Below are positions 34,322 to 43,455 of a stretch of DNA of 64,000 nucleotides, one piece after another. This DNA is from Panacagrimonas sp963975245 (GTDB lineage: Bacteria > Pseudomonadota > Gammaproteobacteria > Nevskiales > Nevskiaceae). The first letter of the stretch is position 1, and every line of letters begins with the position of its first letter. The position numbers and the translations under genes are program-made. The notes under the pieces are model-generated. The model saw only the letters and a list, made by a program, of their open reading frames with translations, did no database searches and was not told where the DNA came from. The stretch is from NCBI GenBank assembly GCA_963975245.1, contig CAXBFJ010000014.1, positions 1 through 64,000 of the forward strand, written 5' to 3'.

Positions 34322-35749
34322 ATGTTCAATCTAGGACTGAAATTCGCGTTTGCCATCGGCTTTTCCTCGCTGATGATGTCGCCGGCGCAGGCCAACGAAC
34401 TGCTCAAGGTCTATGAGCGCGCCCTGAGTCAGGACATGCAGCTGCAGGCCGCCCGCCACGCGCGTGATGCGCAAATCGAGATACGCCCGCAGGCACGATC
34501 CGTATTGCTACCGCAGATCAATGGCAGCTACGGATATCAGGAGCAAGAAGAAGATGGCACTGAAGGCTTTGGTGGTGGCGCGAATGTTCCGGTCGATCGC
34601 GAATCGACTCAGAAGGGCATCACGGTACGGCTGGATCAGGTACTGTTTGACTGGGCTGCGTTCCGGCAACTCGCGCAGTCCAATGACGAAGTCGCGCTCG
34701 CACGTGCCCGTTATCGCCGCGCGGAGCAGGATCTTTTGCTGCGCACTGCGCAGACCTATTTCAACGCACTGAGTGCTTCAGACAACCTGCGTTTTTCGGT
34801 TGCGGAGAAAGAGGCCTTCGAGCGCCAGCTAGAGCAAGGACGAACGCGATTCGAAGTGGGGCTGGCCGCCATTACCGAGATTCAGGAAGCGCAGGCGCGA
34901 TACGACCTTGGCGTGGCGCAGGAAATCACGGCACAGCAGCAATTGGCCAATGCCCGCGAGGCGCTGTACGAAATCACCGGTCGGGTGGAATCGCGTCTGG
35001 TGCCCTTAATTGAGGAATTCCCCTTGCAGCCAGCGCAACCGGCGCAGGTTGAGCCCTGGCTGGAAACCGCCAATGCCAACAATCTGGATCTGATTGCCGC
35101 CAGTCTCCAGCTGAAGTCAGCAGAGAAGGGCGTCAGTGTGGCTCGCGCCGGACATCTCCCCACGGTCGGCGCGTTGGCACAGTACGAAGACCTCGAAGCT
35201 TCCGGCGGTCGTTTCAGTGGCCAGAGCGAGATCGAGACGATTGGCATACAGGTTCAGATTCCGATTTTCTCGGGTCTTGCGACGCGTTCGCGCGTCAATC
35301 AGGCGCGTGCCACCAAGGCCCAGCTCGAAGCGCAGCTCGAAGGAGCCGAGCGCGGCGTAGAGCGTCAGACACGTGATGCCTTCCTGGCGGTCATGAGCGG
35401 TGTGGCGCGGGTCAAGGCGCTGCGCCAAGCCGTGTTGTCCAGTTCCACAGCCCTGGAAGCCAGTGAAATCGGGCTGGAAGTCGGAACACGAACCACCGTT
35501 GATGTCCTTAATGCGCAGAGCGCACTGTTCAGTGCCCAGCGCGACTACGCCCGCGCGCGGTATGACTACTTGCTGTCGGTCCTCGCACTCAAGGCTGCTG
35601 CCGGTACCCTTGATGAGGGCGATCTGCGCGAAGTCGACAGTTTGCTGGTCGCCGGCTCGGAGAGCGAATCAGTCGGGCGGCCCGAGCCTGCTGATGACCG
35701 GCAAGCAACAGAATGTCCCCGCGGTCTATCCTGCGCTCTATCCCGATAG
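34322..35749 (+). CDS. tolC: TolC family outer membrane protein
   Basis: A 475-residue TolC-type outer-membrane efflux/secretion duct. A signal peptide (cut near AQA, residue 22) precedes two OEP repeats of long helices and strands: LKVYERALSQDMQLQAARHA starts repeat 1, and LDLIAASLQLKSAEKGVSVAR starts repeat 2. ERQLEQGRTRFEVGLAAITEIQEAQA and VGTRTTVDVLNAQSALFSAQ are hallmark helices (RFxVGxxxxTDV type). It pairs with periplasmic adaptors of efflux pumps or type I systems, none of which are nearby. The C-terminal tail is polar. The stop touches the next gene's ATG. Confidence 0.93.
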   Translation: MFNLGLKFAFAIGFSSLMMSPAQANELLKVYERALSQDMQLQAARHARDAQIEIRPQARSVLLPQINGSYGYQEQEEDGTEGFGGGANVPVDRESTQKGITVRLDQVLFDWAAFRQLAQSNDEVALARARYRRAEQDLLLRTAQTYFNALSASDNLRFSVAEKEAFERQLEQGRTRFEVGLAAITEIQEAQARYDLGVAQEITAQQQLANAREALYEITGRVESRLVPLIEEFPLQPAQPAQVEPWLETANANNLDLIAASLQLKSAEKGVSVARAGHLPTVGALAQYEDLEASGGRFSGQSEIETIGIQVQIPIFSGLATRSRVNQARATKAQLEAQLEGAERGVERQTRDAFLAVMSGVARVKALRQAVLSSSTALEASEIGLEVGTRTTVDVLNAQSALFSAQRDYARARYDYLLSVLALKAAAGTLDEGDLREVDSLLVAGSESESVGRPEPADDRQATECPRGLSCALSR

Positions 35750-37225
35750 ATGAGCGATGAAATGATCAGAGTCGGCGCCGTTGTTCTGGCCCTGCTGTAT
35801 TGCGGCCTCAGTCAGGCCACAAATCTGAGCCCCAGAGCGCTGGACCAGATTCCCCTGCACGTGGTGCCGAGTCTGACCCTAGAACGTGCGCAGTCAGCGA
35901 TGCCTGAGACGCGCAACGACGGCGTTATCCAGCTCGCGGTTCCGGTGGAAATGGCGCTGAATCTGGACGATGGGGTGTGGACCAGCGAAGGGGAGCAGGC
36001 GGTTTGGCGTATGCGCGTGTACTCAGCTGGCGCAACGTTGATGATGATCGGACTGGATACGTTCGAGTTGCCGGACAGCGCCAGTTTCTGGATATCCGAT
36101 ATCAACGTTGGTACCCGACACGGGCCGCTCACTTCATCGCAGCGTGCCGCCGACGGCAGCTTCTGGTCTCCAATGGTTCCTGGCGAGGAGGCGCTGCTCG
36201 AACTGCGTGTGGCTGCAGCAGAGAAGGACAAAGTTGATCTACGTGCAACAGCGGTGGGCCACGGCGTCTTGCCGCTGAGTGCCGGACAGGTGCAGGCAAA
36301 AGCGGCCGGCGCGTGCAATATCGATGCGGCTTGTGAAACGGACGCTGGTTGGCAGGATCAGGTTCGCTCCGTTGTATTGGTGCAGGTTGGTACGACCGGA
36401 TGCAGCGGCGCGATGGTGAACAGCACGGCCAACGACAATCGGCCTTACATTCTGACCGCCAATCATTGCGGAATTCGCTCCGCCAACGCGGGCAATATGA
36501 CTGCCTATTTCAACTACCAGAGATCCTTCTGCGGCGGCGCGAACCATGCCAATCTGGGGCAGGCTGTCACCGGCGCAACGCACCGATTTTCGCAGGCGCT
36601 GTCTGATCATACATTGGTTGAGCTCAATTCTGCGCCACCGCTGTCGTATGGCGTCTATTTCGCCGGCTTCGATGCCGACGCCAGCGCCCTGCCGCAAAGC
36701 GGCCGCGGTATTCATCATCCGGCGGCGGACCGCAAGAGCATCAGTACCTACAACACTGCCGCTACCAAAGAGCGAATCAATCTGCAGGGCGTCACCGTTG
36801 ATGCCTTCAGGGTTGTTTGGTCTGCGGGCGTGACTGAACAGGGTTCTTCCGGCAGTGGCCTGTGGAATCAGAATCGCAAAATCGTGGGAGTGCTCTCGGG
36901 CGGTGCTTCTACCTGCGGTGGCGGACTTCTGGGATTAGATCCACCCTCGCAGGGGCCTGATTTCTATGGGCGTCTAGAGATCGCATGGAGCGCAGGTATC
37001 AGCGCGTTTCTGGACCCCGGTTCAAGTGGTCTTCGAAATTCGACAGGCCGCAATCAGACGGCAGGTGGCGGCACTCCTACACCGACCCCGACACCAACTC
37101 CCGCCCCGACTCCCACGCCAACCCCGGCTCCTGGAGGTGGTGGTGGCGGAGGTGCTTTGGGTGGCGGTCTGGTGCTGGCGATGCTGCTGGCCGGATGGCT
37201 GCGCCGCGCACGACGTACCGGCTGA
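35750..37225 (+). CDS. Secreted trypsin-like serine protease with GlyGly-CTERM tail
   Basis: A 491-residue protein: signal peptide (about 6-23), a propeptide-like beta region (25-185), then a trypsin-fold domain with H239 (ILTANHCG), D286 (ALSDHTLVELN) and S367 (TEQGSSGSGLW), similar in style to lysyl endopeptidase. A Thr-Pro repeat linker follows (about 443-462), then a run of seven Gly, a hydrophobic helix (LGGGLVLAMLLAGWL) and a basic end RRARR. That tail is the GlyGly-CTERM pattern, which a rhombosortase cleaves before surface anchoring. ATG at 35750 abuts the tolC stop; ATG at 35762 is an equal candidate. Substrate specificity is not certain. Confidence 0.87.
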   Translation: MSDEMIRVGAVVLALLYCGLSQATNLSPRALDQIPLHVVPSLTLERAQSAMPETRNDGVIQLAVPVEMALNLDDGVWTSEGEQAVWRMRVYSAGATLMMIGLDTFELPDSASFWISDINVGTRHGPLTSSQRAADGSFWSPMVPGEEALLELRVAAAEKDKVDLRATAVGHGVLPLSAGQVQAKAAGACNIDAACETDAGWQDQVRSVVLVQVGTTGCSGAMVNSTANDNRPYILTANHCGIRSANAGNMTAYFNYQRSFCGGANHANLGQAVTGATHRFSQALSDHTLVELNSAPPLSYGVYFAGFDADASALPQSGRGIHHPAADRKSISTYNTAATKERINLQGVTVDAFRVVWSAGVTEQGSSGSGLWNQNRKIVGVLSGGASTCGGGLLGLDPPSQGPDFYGRLEIAWSAGISAFLDPGSSGLRNSTGRNQTAGGGTPTPTPTPTPAPTPTPTPAPGGGGGGGALGGGLVLAMLLAGWLRRARRTG

Positions 37226-37334
37226 GGCTGCCTAAGAATTTTCTCCGGGTTATCTGCTGCACGCCGCCAAGGCGCGCGGGACGTCCTGTTGTACGGCTCC
37301 GACTGAAGCCCGTGTTCTGGTCCGCTTTCGCGCA

Positions 37335-37383
37335 CAAAAAAGGCCAGTCAATTCACGATGCTCGTGATTTGGACTGGCCCTTC
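37335..37383 (-). terminator. Rho-independent terminator of the RNA-binding protein gene
   Basis: On the minus strand GGCCAGTC (complement of 37372-37379) pairs with GACTGGCC (complement of 37342-37349); the inner arms extend the stem with one mismatch to a 3-base loop, and TTTTTTG follows at 37341-37335. It lies downstream of the minus-strand gene at 37446-37745. The plus side (CTTCTT) is weaker, but may also stop the protease transcript. Confidence 0.88.
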
Positions 37384-37445
37384 TTAGACGCTACAAAAAT
37401 CTGACGAACAGCGGCGGAACTTCTCCGGTTCGTCCTTACGCCAAT

Positions 37446-37745
37446 TTAGCGTCGGCCGCTGGCGTAACGCCCGCCACCCTTGCCGCCTCTGCCGCCGCGC
37501 TTGTCGTCCTTGCGCTCTTCATTGACGCGAATCAGGTTGCCGCGCAGCTCGCGACCGTTGAGTCCGGCAATGGCCGCACGTGCTTCGTGGCCTTCCATCT
37601 CGATGAAACCAAAGCCTTTGCACTTGCCGGTGAAGACATCGTGCATGAGTTTCATTGAGCGGACTGTGCCGTGCTCAGAAAACAGCTCGGTCAGCTCCTT
37701 TTCAGTGGTGTCTGGGGGAAGGTTACCGGCGTAAATTCTTCGCAT
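37446..37745 (-). CDS. Small RRM RNA-binding protein
   Basis: A 99-residue protein with one RNA-recognition motif: RNP2 RIYAGNLPP (about 3-11) and RNP1 KCKGFGFIEM (about 41-50), then a basic Gly/Arg-rich tail (GGRGGKGGGRYASGRR). Such proteins bind single-stranded RNA and are often cold-induced. ATG at 37745 follows AAGGAG at ideal spacing; the longer frame to 37817 is rejected. The upstream 80 bases are AT-rich and contain its promoter region. It is followed by a strong terminator. Confidence 0.93.
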   Translation of the reverse strand: MRRIYAGNLPPDTTEKELTELFSEHGTVRSMKLMHDVFTGKCKGFGFIEMEGHEARAAIAGLNGRELRGNLIRVNEERKDDKRGGRGGKGGGRYASGRR

Positions 37746-37825
37746 GCTTGTCTCCTTGAAAAAACAGTGACTCGTAAAATATTTCGATATAAATGGTGAC
37801 GGGATTGGATTCGGCAAGAGGGCGA

Positions 37826-39172
37826 TCAGCGACCGCCACCACCCGATGCCCCGCGGTTTCCGCCGCCACCGCTACGGGCCTTGCGACCCGCTGCGCCGTG
37901 GCGATTGCCGCCGCCCCGTGAGTTAGACGGTTTGCGGCCCGGCTGGCCGCCCTGGCGACGATGCGCCGGAGGTCGCTTGCCCGGCGGTCTGTCGGCGGGA
38001 AGCGCCGCGCGTGCAGCTACTTCTTCGCTGCTCGGCTGAGAGCCAGGCTCAAAACCGCTGACAACCGTGGACGGAATCTCGCGTTTGAGCAATCGCTGAA
38101 TGTCCTTCAGATAACTGCGCTCGTCCGGACTGACCAGGGACACGGCTTCGCCTTCGCATCCGGCGCGACCCGTACGACCAATCCGATGGACGTAATCCTC
38201 CGGAACGTTGGGGAGTTCGTAATTGATGACGTGTGGCAGTTGGTCAATATCGATACCGCGTGCCGCAATATCCGTTGCGACCAGCACACGAACGCTGCCG
38301 GACTTGAAGTCTGCCAGAGCGCGTGTGCGTGCATTCTGGGACTTGTTGCCGTGGATGGCCGTGGCAGAAATACTCTGTCGAACCAATTGATCAGCGAGGC
38401 GATTGGCGCCGTGCTTGGTTCGTGTGAACACCAGAACCTGCTGCCAGTTGCCTGCGTTGATCAGGTGCGCAAGCAGTGCGTTCTTGCGGGATTTATCCAC
38501 CGGATGCGCGCGCTGTTCAACCAGTTCGGTTGGCGTGTTGCGCGGCGATACATCGACGCTGGCGGGATTGTTGAGCAGGCTCTTGGCCAGTTCACGGATC
38601 TCGCCGTTGAATGTGGCCGAGAACAGCAGGTTCTGACGCTTCTGCGGCAGAGCCTTGAGAATCTTGCGGATATCGCGGATGAAGCCCATATCGAGCATGC
38701 GATCGGCTTCATCCAGAACCAGCGTCTCAACGCCGGACAGATTGATGTTGCCCTGCTGAAGATGATCCAGCAGGCGGCCCGGGGTGGCGACCACGATGTC
38801 CACGCCGCGACGGAATTGGGCAATCTGAGGGTTCTGCCCCACGCCACCAAAAATGATGGAAGTGCGGAAACCATCCAGGTTGCGGCCATAGTTTCTGACC
38901 GACTCACCGACCTGCGCCGCCAGTTCGCGGGTTGGGACAAGCACCAGCACGCGAGCCAAGGGGCGGGGTGAGCTGCCGCTGAGCTTGTGCAGCAGGGGCA
39001 GGGTGAATGCGGCGGTCTTGCCGGTGCCGGTCTGCGCAGCGGCCAGCAAGTCGCGTCCCTCAATCACCAGAGGAATGGCTTGTGCCTGAATCGGTGTTGG
39101 CTGCGTATAGCCCTCTGATTCGAGGGCGCGCAACAGCCCGGGCGCGAGGCCGAGCTCTGAAAAACTCTTCAA
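37826..39172 (-). CDS. rhlE: DEAD-box RNA helicase, RhlE-like
   Basis: A 448-residue DEAD-box helicase. In order: Q motif (GYTQPTPIQAQAIP), motif I AAQTGTGKT, Ia PTRELAAQ, II VLDEADRMLDMGF, III LFSATF, V ATDIAARGID and VI HRIGRTGR. A basic Gly/Arg-rich tail after about residue 380 resembles RhlE. It unwinds RNA in ribosome assembly or cold adaptation. The start is probably TTG at 39172: CAGGAG lies 6 bases upstream and the protein begins LKSFSELGLAPGLLRAL, the usual start; the longer frame to 39295 has no support. It lies 80 bases upstream of the RRM gene, on the same strand. Confidence 0.93.
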   Translation of the reverse strand: MKSFSELGLAPGLLRALESEGYTQPTPIQAQAIPLVIEGRDLLAAAQTGTGKTAAFTLPLLHKLSGSSPRPLARVLVLVPTRELAAQVGESVRNYGRNLDGFRTSIIFGGVGQNPQIAQFRRGVDIVVATPGRLLDHLQQGNINLSGVETLVLDEADRMLDMGFIRDIRKILKALPQKRQNLLFSATFNGEIRELAKSLLNNPASVDVSPRNTPTELVEQRAHPVDKSRKNALLAHLINAGNWQQVLVFTRTKHGANRLADQLVRQSISATAIHGNKSQNARTRALADFKSGSVRVLVATDIAARGIDIDQLPHVINYELPNVPEDYVHRIGRTGRAGCEGEAVSLVSPDERSYLKDIQRLLKREIPSTVVSGFEPGSQPSSEEVAARAALPADRPPGKRPPAHRRQGGQPGRKPSNSRGGGNRHGAAGRKARSGGGGNRGASGGGGR

Positions 39173-39387
39173 TGAATACTCCTGAAACCGCCACACCGCG
39201 GCCAGGCGCGGACCCGGTTCAGGCAGATGACTATTGGCGGGTGCCGGACGGCACCAACGGGTTTGCTGCGCTCGATAGACGAAGCAGGGGCGCAACCGGA
39301 GCGCCGCTTCAAACGATGCAGATTATACCTGATTGCCGTGACCGGCGTGATAGGTAGGATGCCCCAATTCATTTGCCGCAGGACGTC

Positions 39388-41439
39388 ATGATCCGGATCT
39401 TTTTGCTGATGCTGCTCGGCACGCTGGCCGCCACGGAGGCGCGCAGCCGTCCCTTGCAGGCAGATGATCTGGCTCAGATGCGGACGATTTCCGACGTGGC
39501 AGTGTCTGCCGATGGCGCTTTTCTCGCCTACACCCTCAGTAGCACTGACCTGGCAGCGGATCGGCGCAGAAAGTCAGTCCAAGTGATGCGACTCGATGAT
39601 CGGCGAAGTTTGCCCTGGTTGCAGGTACAAGCTGATACGCACGCACCGCATTGGGCGCCAGACCACGCCCTGTACTTTCTGTTACGCAAGGCAGGCCATG
39701 ACCAGCTCTGGCGTCGTGATGGCAAGACTGGAACGCTGCGGCGGATTGGGCCTGAATCGCTGGATGTGGACAGCTTTGCGATATCACCTGACGGGCGTCA
39801 TCTGGCTTTTTGGACCGCGCTGCCGGAAGCCTGTGGTGGCAATCTGCAATGCGCGCTGGCTGGAACGCATGAGAAAGCCGGCTCCGGCCAGGCTTTCGAT
39901 CAGCTCTTTGTGCGGCATTGGCGCACCTGGGAGGATGGGGCTCGCGCGCAGTTGTTCTGTGCCGAGATCGGCCGGGACGGGCGCCTGAGGCCACCCACCT
40001 GGATCAGTCGGGGCATCGAGGGTCGTTTGTCTGACAAGCCGATGACGGATGGACGTCAGCTCACCTTCTCTGCGGATTCAAGCTCGGTTGTCTTCACGGC
40101 ACGCAGGGCGGGTCTTGACCGGGCCTGGCATACCGACTCTGACCTCTGGAAAACATCATGTACTGGCGACGGGACGCCCGAAAACCTGACGACGGAGAAT
40201 CCGGCTGCCGACAGCCATCCGCTCTTGAGTAGAGATAGTGGGCATCTGATCTGGCTGGCTGCGAGCCGGCCGGGTCGGGAGTCAGACCGGCGCAGGATCA
40301 TGTTGCGCGACTTGAGCACCGGCAAGACACGCGAAGTGGCCGCGCAATGGGATCGCTCTCCCGTCAACATTTCGTTGTCTGCAGAAGCCGGTTTTATCCA
40401 CGCGCTTGCAGACGATGCCGGTGAACGCGTTTTGTTTTCCATCAGGCTCAGCGACGGACAGCCCCGGAGACTCAGTGTGCCGGGCAGTGTTGAAGCCTAT
40501 GCCGCTGCGTCAAAATCAACCGTGTACGTGCACAGTCGTTTCGACTCGCCGCCGGAACTGTTCCTGCGATCAGGTGATGGTGAAGCGCGCTTGCTCAGTG
40601 CTCACAACCACGCCGGGTTCGCACAGATCGAATTTTCGCGCTCACACGCGCTTTCATTTGCGGCGAGCGATGATGTTCTGGTGCAGGGCTTCGTGTTCGA
40701 GCCGCTGAACCGATCAGATAACGACAAAGTGCCGGTTGTACTCATGATTCACGGCGGTCCGCAGGGCGCTTTTCGCGATCAATTCCGATCACGCTGGAAT
40801 CCGCAGCTCTACACCGCGCAGGGCTTTGCGGTGGTGGCGATCAATATCCGGGGTTCCACGGGCTACGGCCAAGCGTTTACCGATGCCGTGTCACGGGACT
40901 GGGGCGGTCAGCCTTTGGAAGACCTGAAAATGGGCTGGAAAGCGGCAATGAAGGCCTTCCCGTGGCTGGATGCGGGCAATGCATGCGCCATCGGTGGCAG
41001 CTATGGCGGCTACATGGTGAACTGGATTGCCGGCCGCTGGCCTGACGGCTTTCGATGCCTGGTCAATCACGCCGGAATCTTCGATTTGCGTGCGATGGCT
41101 TTCAGCAGTGACGAACAATGGTTTGTCGATGCTGAACTTGGCGTGCCGGGCCACGACGAGCCGGCGCTCTTCGATCAGCACAACCCGGTAACGCAGGTCG
41201 CGGCCTGGAAGACGCCCATGCTGATTACGCATGGCCAGCAGGATTTTCGCGTGCCAATCGAACAGGGCCTGGCCGCTTTCACCGCCCTGCAGCGTCGCGG
41301 TGTGGATTCACGGTTTGTCCGCTATCCGGACGAGGCACATCTGATTGCTGGCCCGCTCAACACGATTGAGTGGCACGGTGAAATTCTGGATTGGCTGAAA
41401 CAGTATCTGGGTCAGACGTCAAAGCAGAAGACGGACTGA
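39388..41439 (+). CDS. S9-family prolyl oligopeptidase-like peptidase, exported
   Basis: A 683-residue protein: signal peptide (IFLLMLLGTLAATEARS), an N-terminal beta-propeller of WD/TolB-like repeats (about 25-420), and a C-terminal alpha/beta hydrolase. The nucleophile Ser is in AIGGSYGGYMVNW, the Asp in THGQQDFRVP and the His in PDEAHLI. MIHGGPQGAF supplies the oxyanion region. It resembles dipeptidyl/acylaminoacyl peptidases that trim peptides in the periplasm. ATG at 39388 starts the signal peptide; the frame extends to a TTG at 39373. It is convergent with the amidohydrolase gene, 3 bases away. Confidence 0.92.
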   Translation: MIRIFLLMLLGTLAATEARSRPLQADDLAQMRTISDVAVSADGAFLAYTLSSTDLAADRRRKSVQVMRLDDRRSLPWLQVQADTHAPHWAPDHALYFLLRKAGHDQLWRRDGKTGTLRRIGPESLDVDSFAISPDGRHLAFWTALPEACGGNLQCALAGTHEKAGSGQAFDQLFVRHWRTWEDGARAQLFCAEIGRDGRLRPPTWISRGIEGRLSDKPMTDGRQLTFSADSSSVVFTARRAGLDRAWHTDSDLWKTSCTGDGTPENLTTENPAADSHPLLSRDSGHLIWLAASRPGRESDRRRIMLRDLSTGKTREVAAQWDRSPVNISLSAEAGFIHALADDAGERVLFSIRLSDGQPRRLSVPGSVEAYAAASKSTVYVHSRFDSPPELFLRSGDGEARLLSAHNHAGFAQIEFSRSHALSFAASDDVLVQGFVFEPLNRSDNDKVPVVLMIHGGPQGAFRDQFRSRWNPQLYTAQGFAVVAINIRGSTGYGQAFTDAVSRDWGGQPLEDLKMGWKAAMKAFPWLDAGNACAIGGSYGGYMVNWIAGRWPDGFRCLVNHAGIFDLRAMAFSSDEQWFVDAELGVPGHDEPALFDQHNPVTQVAAWKTPMLITHGQQDFRVPIEQGLAAFTALQRRGVDSRFVRYPDEAHLIAGPLNTIEWHGEILDWLKQYLGQTSKQKTD

Positions 41440-41442
41440 GAC

Positions 41443-43350
41443 TCAGGCCGCCTGCAGTGTCTGCATCTCGTGCTGCTTGTCCAGTACAACCCGGCCAAAG
41501 TGTTGCTGCCCGATACCGTCACAGAAGTCGCCGTCCTGCCAGGCCAGTTTGCCCGCAACCATGACGGTGCTCACCACGCCTTGCGGGCGATTGACCAGCT
41601 GATTGTGCTCAAAACAGTCGCGCCAGATGTACTCGTAAGTTTGGTCTGGATTCCACTGCTGTAACTTCTCGGGATTCACTAGAATCAGATCGGCCTGCGC
41701 GCCCTGATCAAGGCGTCCGGCGTCAATGCCGAGAAATTCCGCTGGTTCGCGCGTCAGGCGCTGTACTGCATGGCCTACTTTTTCCAGTCCGTCTTCCTGC
41801 GCCAGCTTGAGGGTGCGCAGGTTGCCGTCATAGAACGCCATATTGGTCAGATGCGCGCCGCTGTCATTAAACCCCGGCAGCAGCAGGGGATGAAACAGGA
41901 GGCGCTTGGTTAGCGCCGGATTGCGATTGGCCGTAACTGTTGACCAGCGCAACTCAGTATCAAAGCGACGCAGCAGGTGCAGGACAAAATCAGCCTCGTC
42001 GAGTCCAGGCGGCATCGCAGCAAATGTTTCTGCCTCAAGGCCACGCGGCGTGCCTTCGCCGCGCGTCTGCCACGCCAGCAGGCGATCAAAGACCGCTTGA
42101 AAGCTTTGTCCGTTCCATTGGCTCACCGGGCAGCCATCAAAGTGCATGTCGCGCAGGTCGCGTGACAGCACGTTGTCGTCCATGCGCAGCCATCTTTTTA
42201 CGCGCGCGAGATTGAAGCCGGTCTTGCCCTTGAACCACATCTTCCTGAACTCCGCGGTCCATTGCGGGTCTGACATCAGTGCTTCGCGGCCGGGTCTATC
42301 TTCCAGATCAAGTTCGTTGAGCTTTCTCAGTACGGGAATTTCTTCCGACAACGGCGTGATCGCACCATCACTCCAGGTCTTGAAGGGCGCTGCCAGTGCC
42401 TGAACCCTGAAACGGCCGTTGAAAAGTCTGGAATTGAGCAGGCGCGTCAGGGTCAAAACCAGCCGAATCAGGCCACGGTTGGTGTGTACGTCCAGGGCCG
42501 CTACTGCCGCCAGTCGCAAAGGCTTCCCGTGCAGGCGGCCGGAAGTCAGGCCAAAAGTACGAACTACATCCTTGGGGCTGTCCTTGGGCGGTGTTGCCTG
42601 CCACAGGCGATCCCATTTGCGCACGATGTTGGTCAGAAACTTGAGTTCTGAAAATGGCGCGAACTGGGTGGGAATCTGTTTGGTCGTGTTGGGCTGGTTA
42701 GCCAGATAATGGAAGGGCAGGGCATCGGTTGAGAATCCGACGTAGCCTTCCTGCATGCCTTTTTCGAGCAGCGCACCCATCTGCGAAAGCTCATTGTCAC
42801 TGGGTTCACGCGACACCGAATCCTGCAGGCCCATGACCTCGATGCGCAGCATCGAATGCGGAATCATCGGAACGATATTGGGTCCCAGCGGAAGCTGCGA
42901 AAGATGCGTCAGATAATCCTTGGAATCGTTCCAGGTGGCCACGTCGGCGACTTTTCGTAAGACGTGCTTGGGTACGTTCTCCACCCGTGCAAAGCAGTCG
43001 ACGATGGGGTCAGTGTCATCGCGCCGCTGATTGCCGTAAGCCAGACCCAGCGAGCAATTCGCCACGAGCACGGTGGTTGTGCCGTGGCGCAGCGCCTCCG
43101 GCAATTGCGGCTCTATCTCCACTTCAAGATCGAAGTGCGTGTGGATGTCGAGCAGCCCCGGCATGAGCCATTGCCCATGACCGTTGATCAATGAGCGTGC
43201 CTGATCTTTCGGCAAATCCGGGCCGATGGCGGTGATTCGACCCTGACTGACCGCGACATCCATTTTTTGCGGAGATCCGCCGTGGCCGTCAAAAACCAGT
43301 GCATCGTGAATCAGGCTGTCCCACTGCTGCGTGTCGGCGCTAGCGTCCAT
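41443..43350 (-). CDS. Amidohydrolase, N-acyl-D-amino-acid deacylase family
   Basis: A 635-residue metal-dependent amidohydrolase. PGLLDIHTHFDLEVEIEPQL carries the HxH-D metal motif, LRHGTTTVLVANCSLGLAYG gives the conserved Cys region of D-aminoacylases, and GFNDSGAHLTNMAF gives the late Asp. It is longer than classical D-aminoacylase (about 480) because of insertions near residues 240-400. It would deacylate N-acyl-D-amino acids or a related amide in the cytosol. The Ala/Gln-rich C-terminus seems intact. No partner genes are evident beyond the convergent peptidase. Confidence 0.85.
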   Translation of the reverse strand: MDASADTQQWDSLIHDALVFDGHGGSPQKMDVAVSQGRITAIGPDLPKDQARSLINGHGQWLMPGLLDIHTHFDLEVEIEPQLPEALRHGTTTVLVANCSLGLAYGNQRRDDTDPIVDCFARVENVPKHVLRKVADVATWNDSKDYLTHLSQLPLGPNIVPMIPHSMLRIEVMGLQDSVSREPSDNELSQMGALLEKGMQEGYVGFSTDALPFHYLANQPNTTKQIPTQFAPFSELKFLTNIVRKWDRLWQATPPKDSPKDVVRTFGLTSGRLHGKPLRLAAVAALDVHTNRGLIRLVLTLTRLLNSRLFNGRFRVQALAAPFKTWSDGAITPLSEEIPVLRKLNELDLEDRPGREALMSDPQWTAEFRKMWFKGKTGFNLARVKRWLRMDDNVLSRDLRDMHFDGCPVSQWNGQSFQAVFDRLLAWQTRGEGTPRGLEAETFAAMPPGLDEADFVLHLLRRFDTELRWSTVTANRNPALTKRLLFHPLLLPGFNDSGAHLTNMAFYDGNLRTLKLAQEDGLEKVGHAVQRLTREPAEFLGIDAGRLDQGAQADLILVNPEKLQQWNPDQTYEYIWRDCFEHNQLVNRPQGVVSTVMVAGKLAWQDGDFCDGIGQQHFGRVVLDKQHEMQTLQAA

Positions 43351-43455
43351 GACACTCTCTCTCCAGTTCGTGGTACCTAGGTTAGCGCCGCAGCTGCAAA
43401 TGCCCCATAGGAGGATCGCCCCACCGGCATGGGCCCGTCTGGCTGCGCAGCGCTA

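Noticed and set aside
37078..37130. Thr-Pro codon repeat (alternating accccg-like units) as a possible microsatellite or phase-variation tract
   Set aside because: It encodes a normal in-frame linker; repeat units are hexanucleotide-like and imperfect, so slippage would keep the frame.
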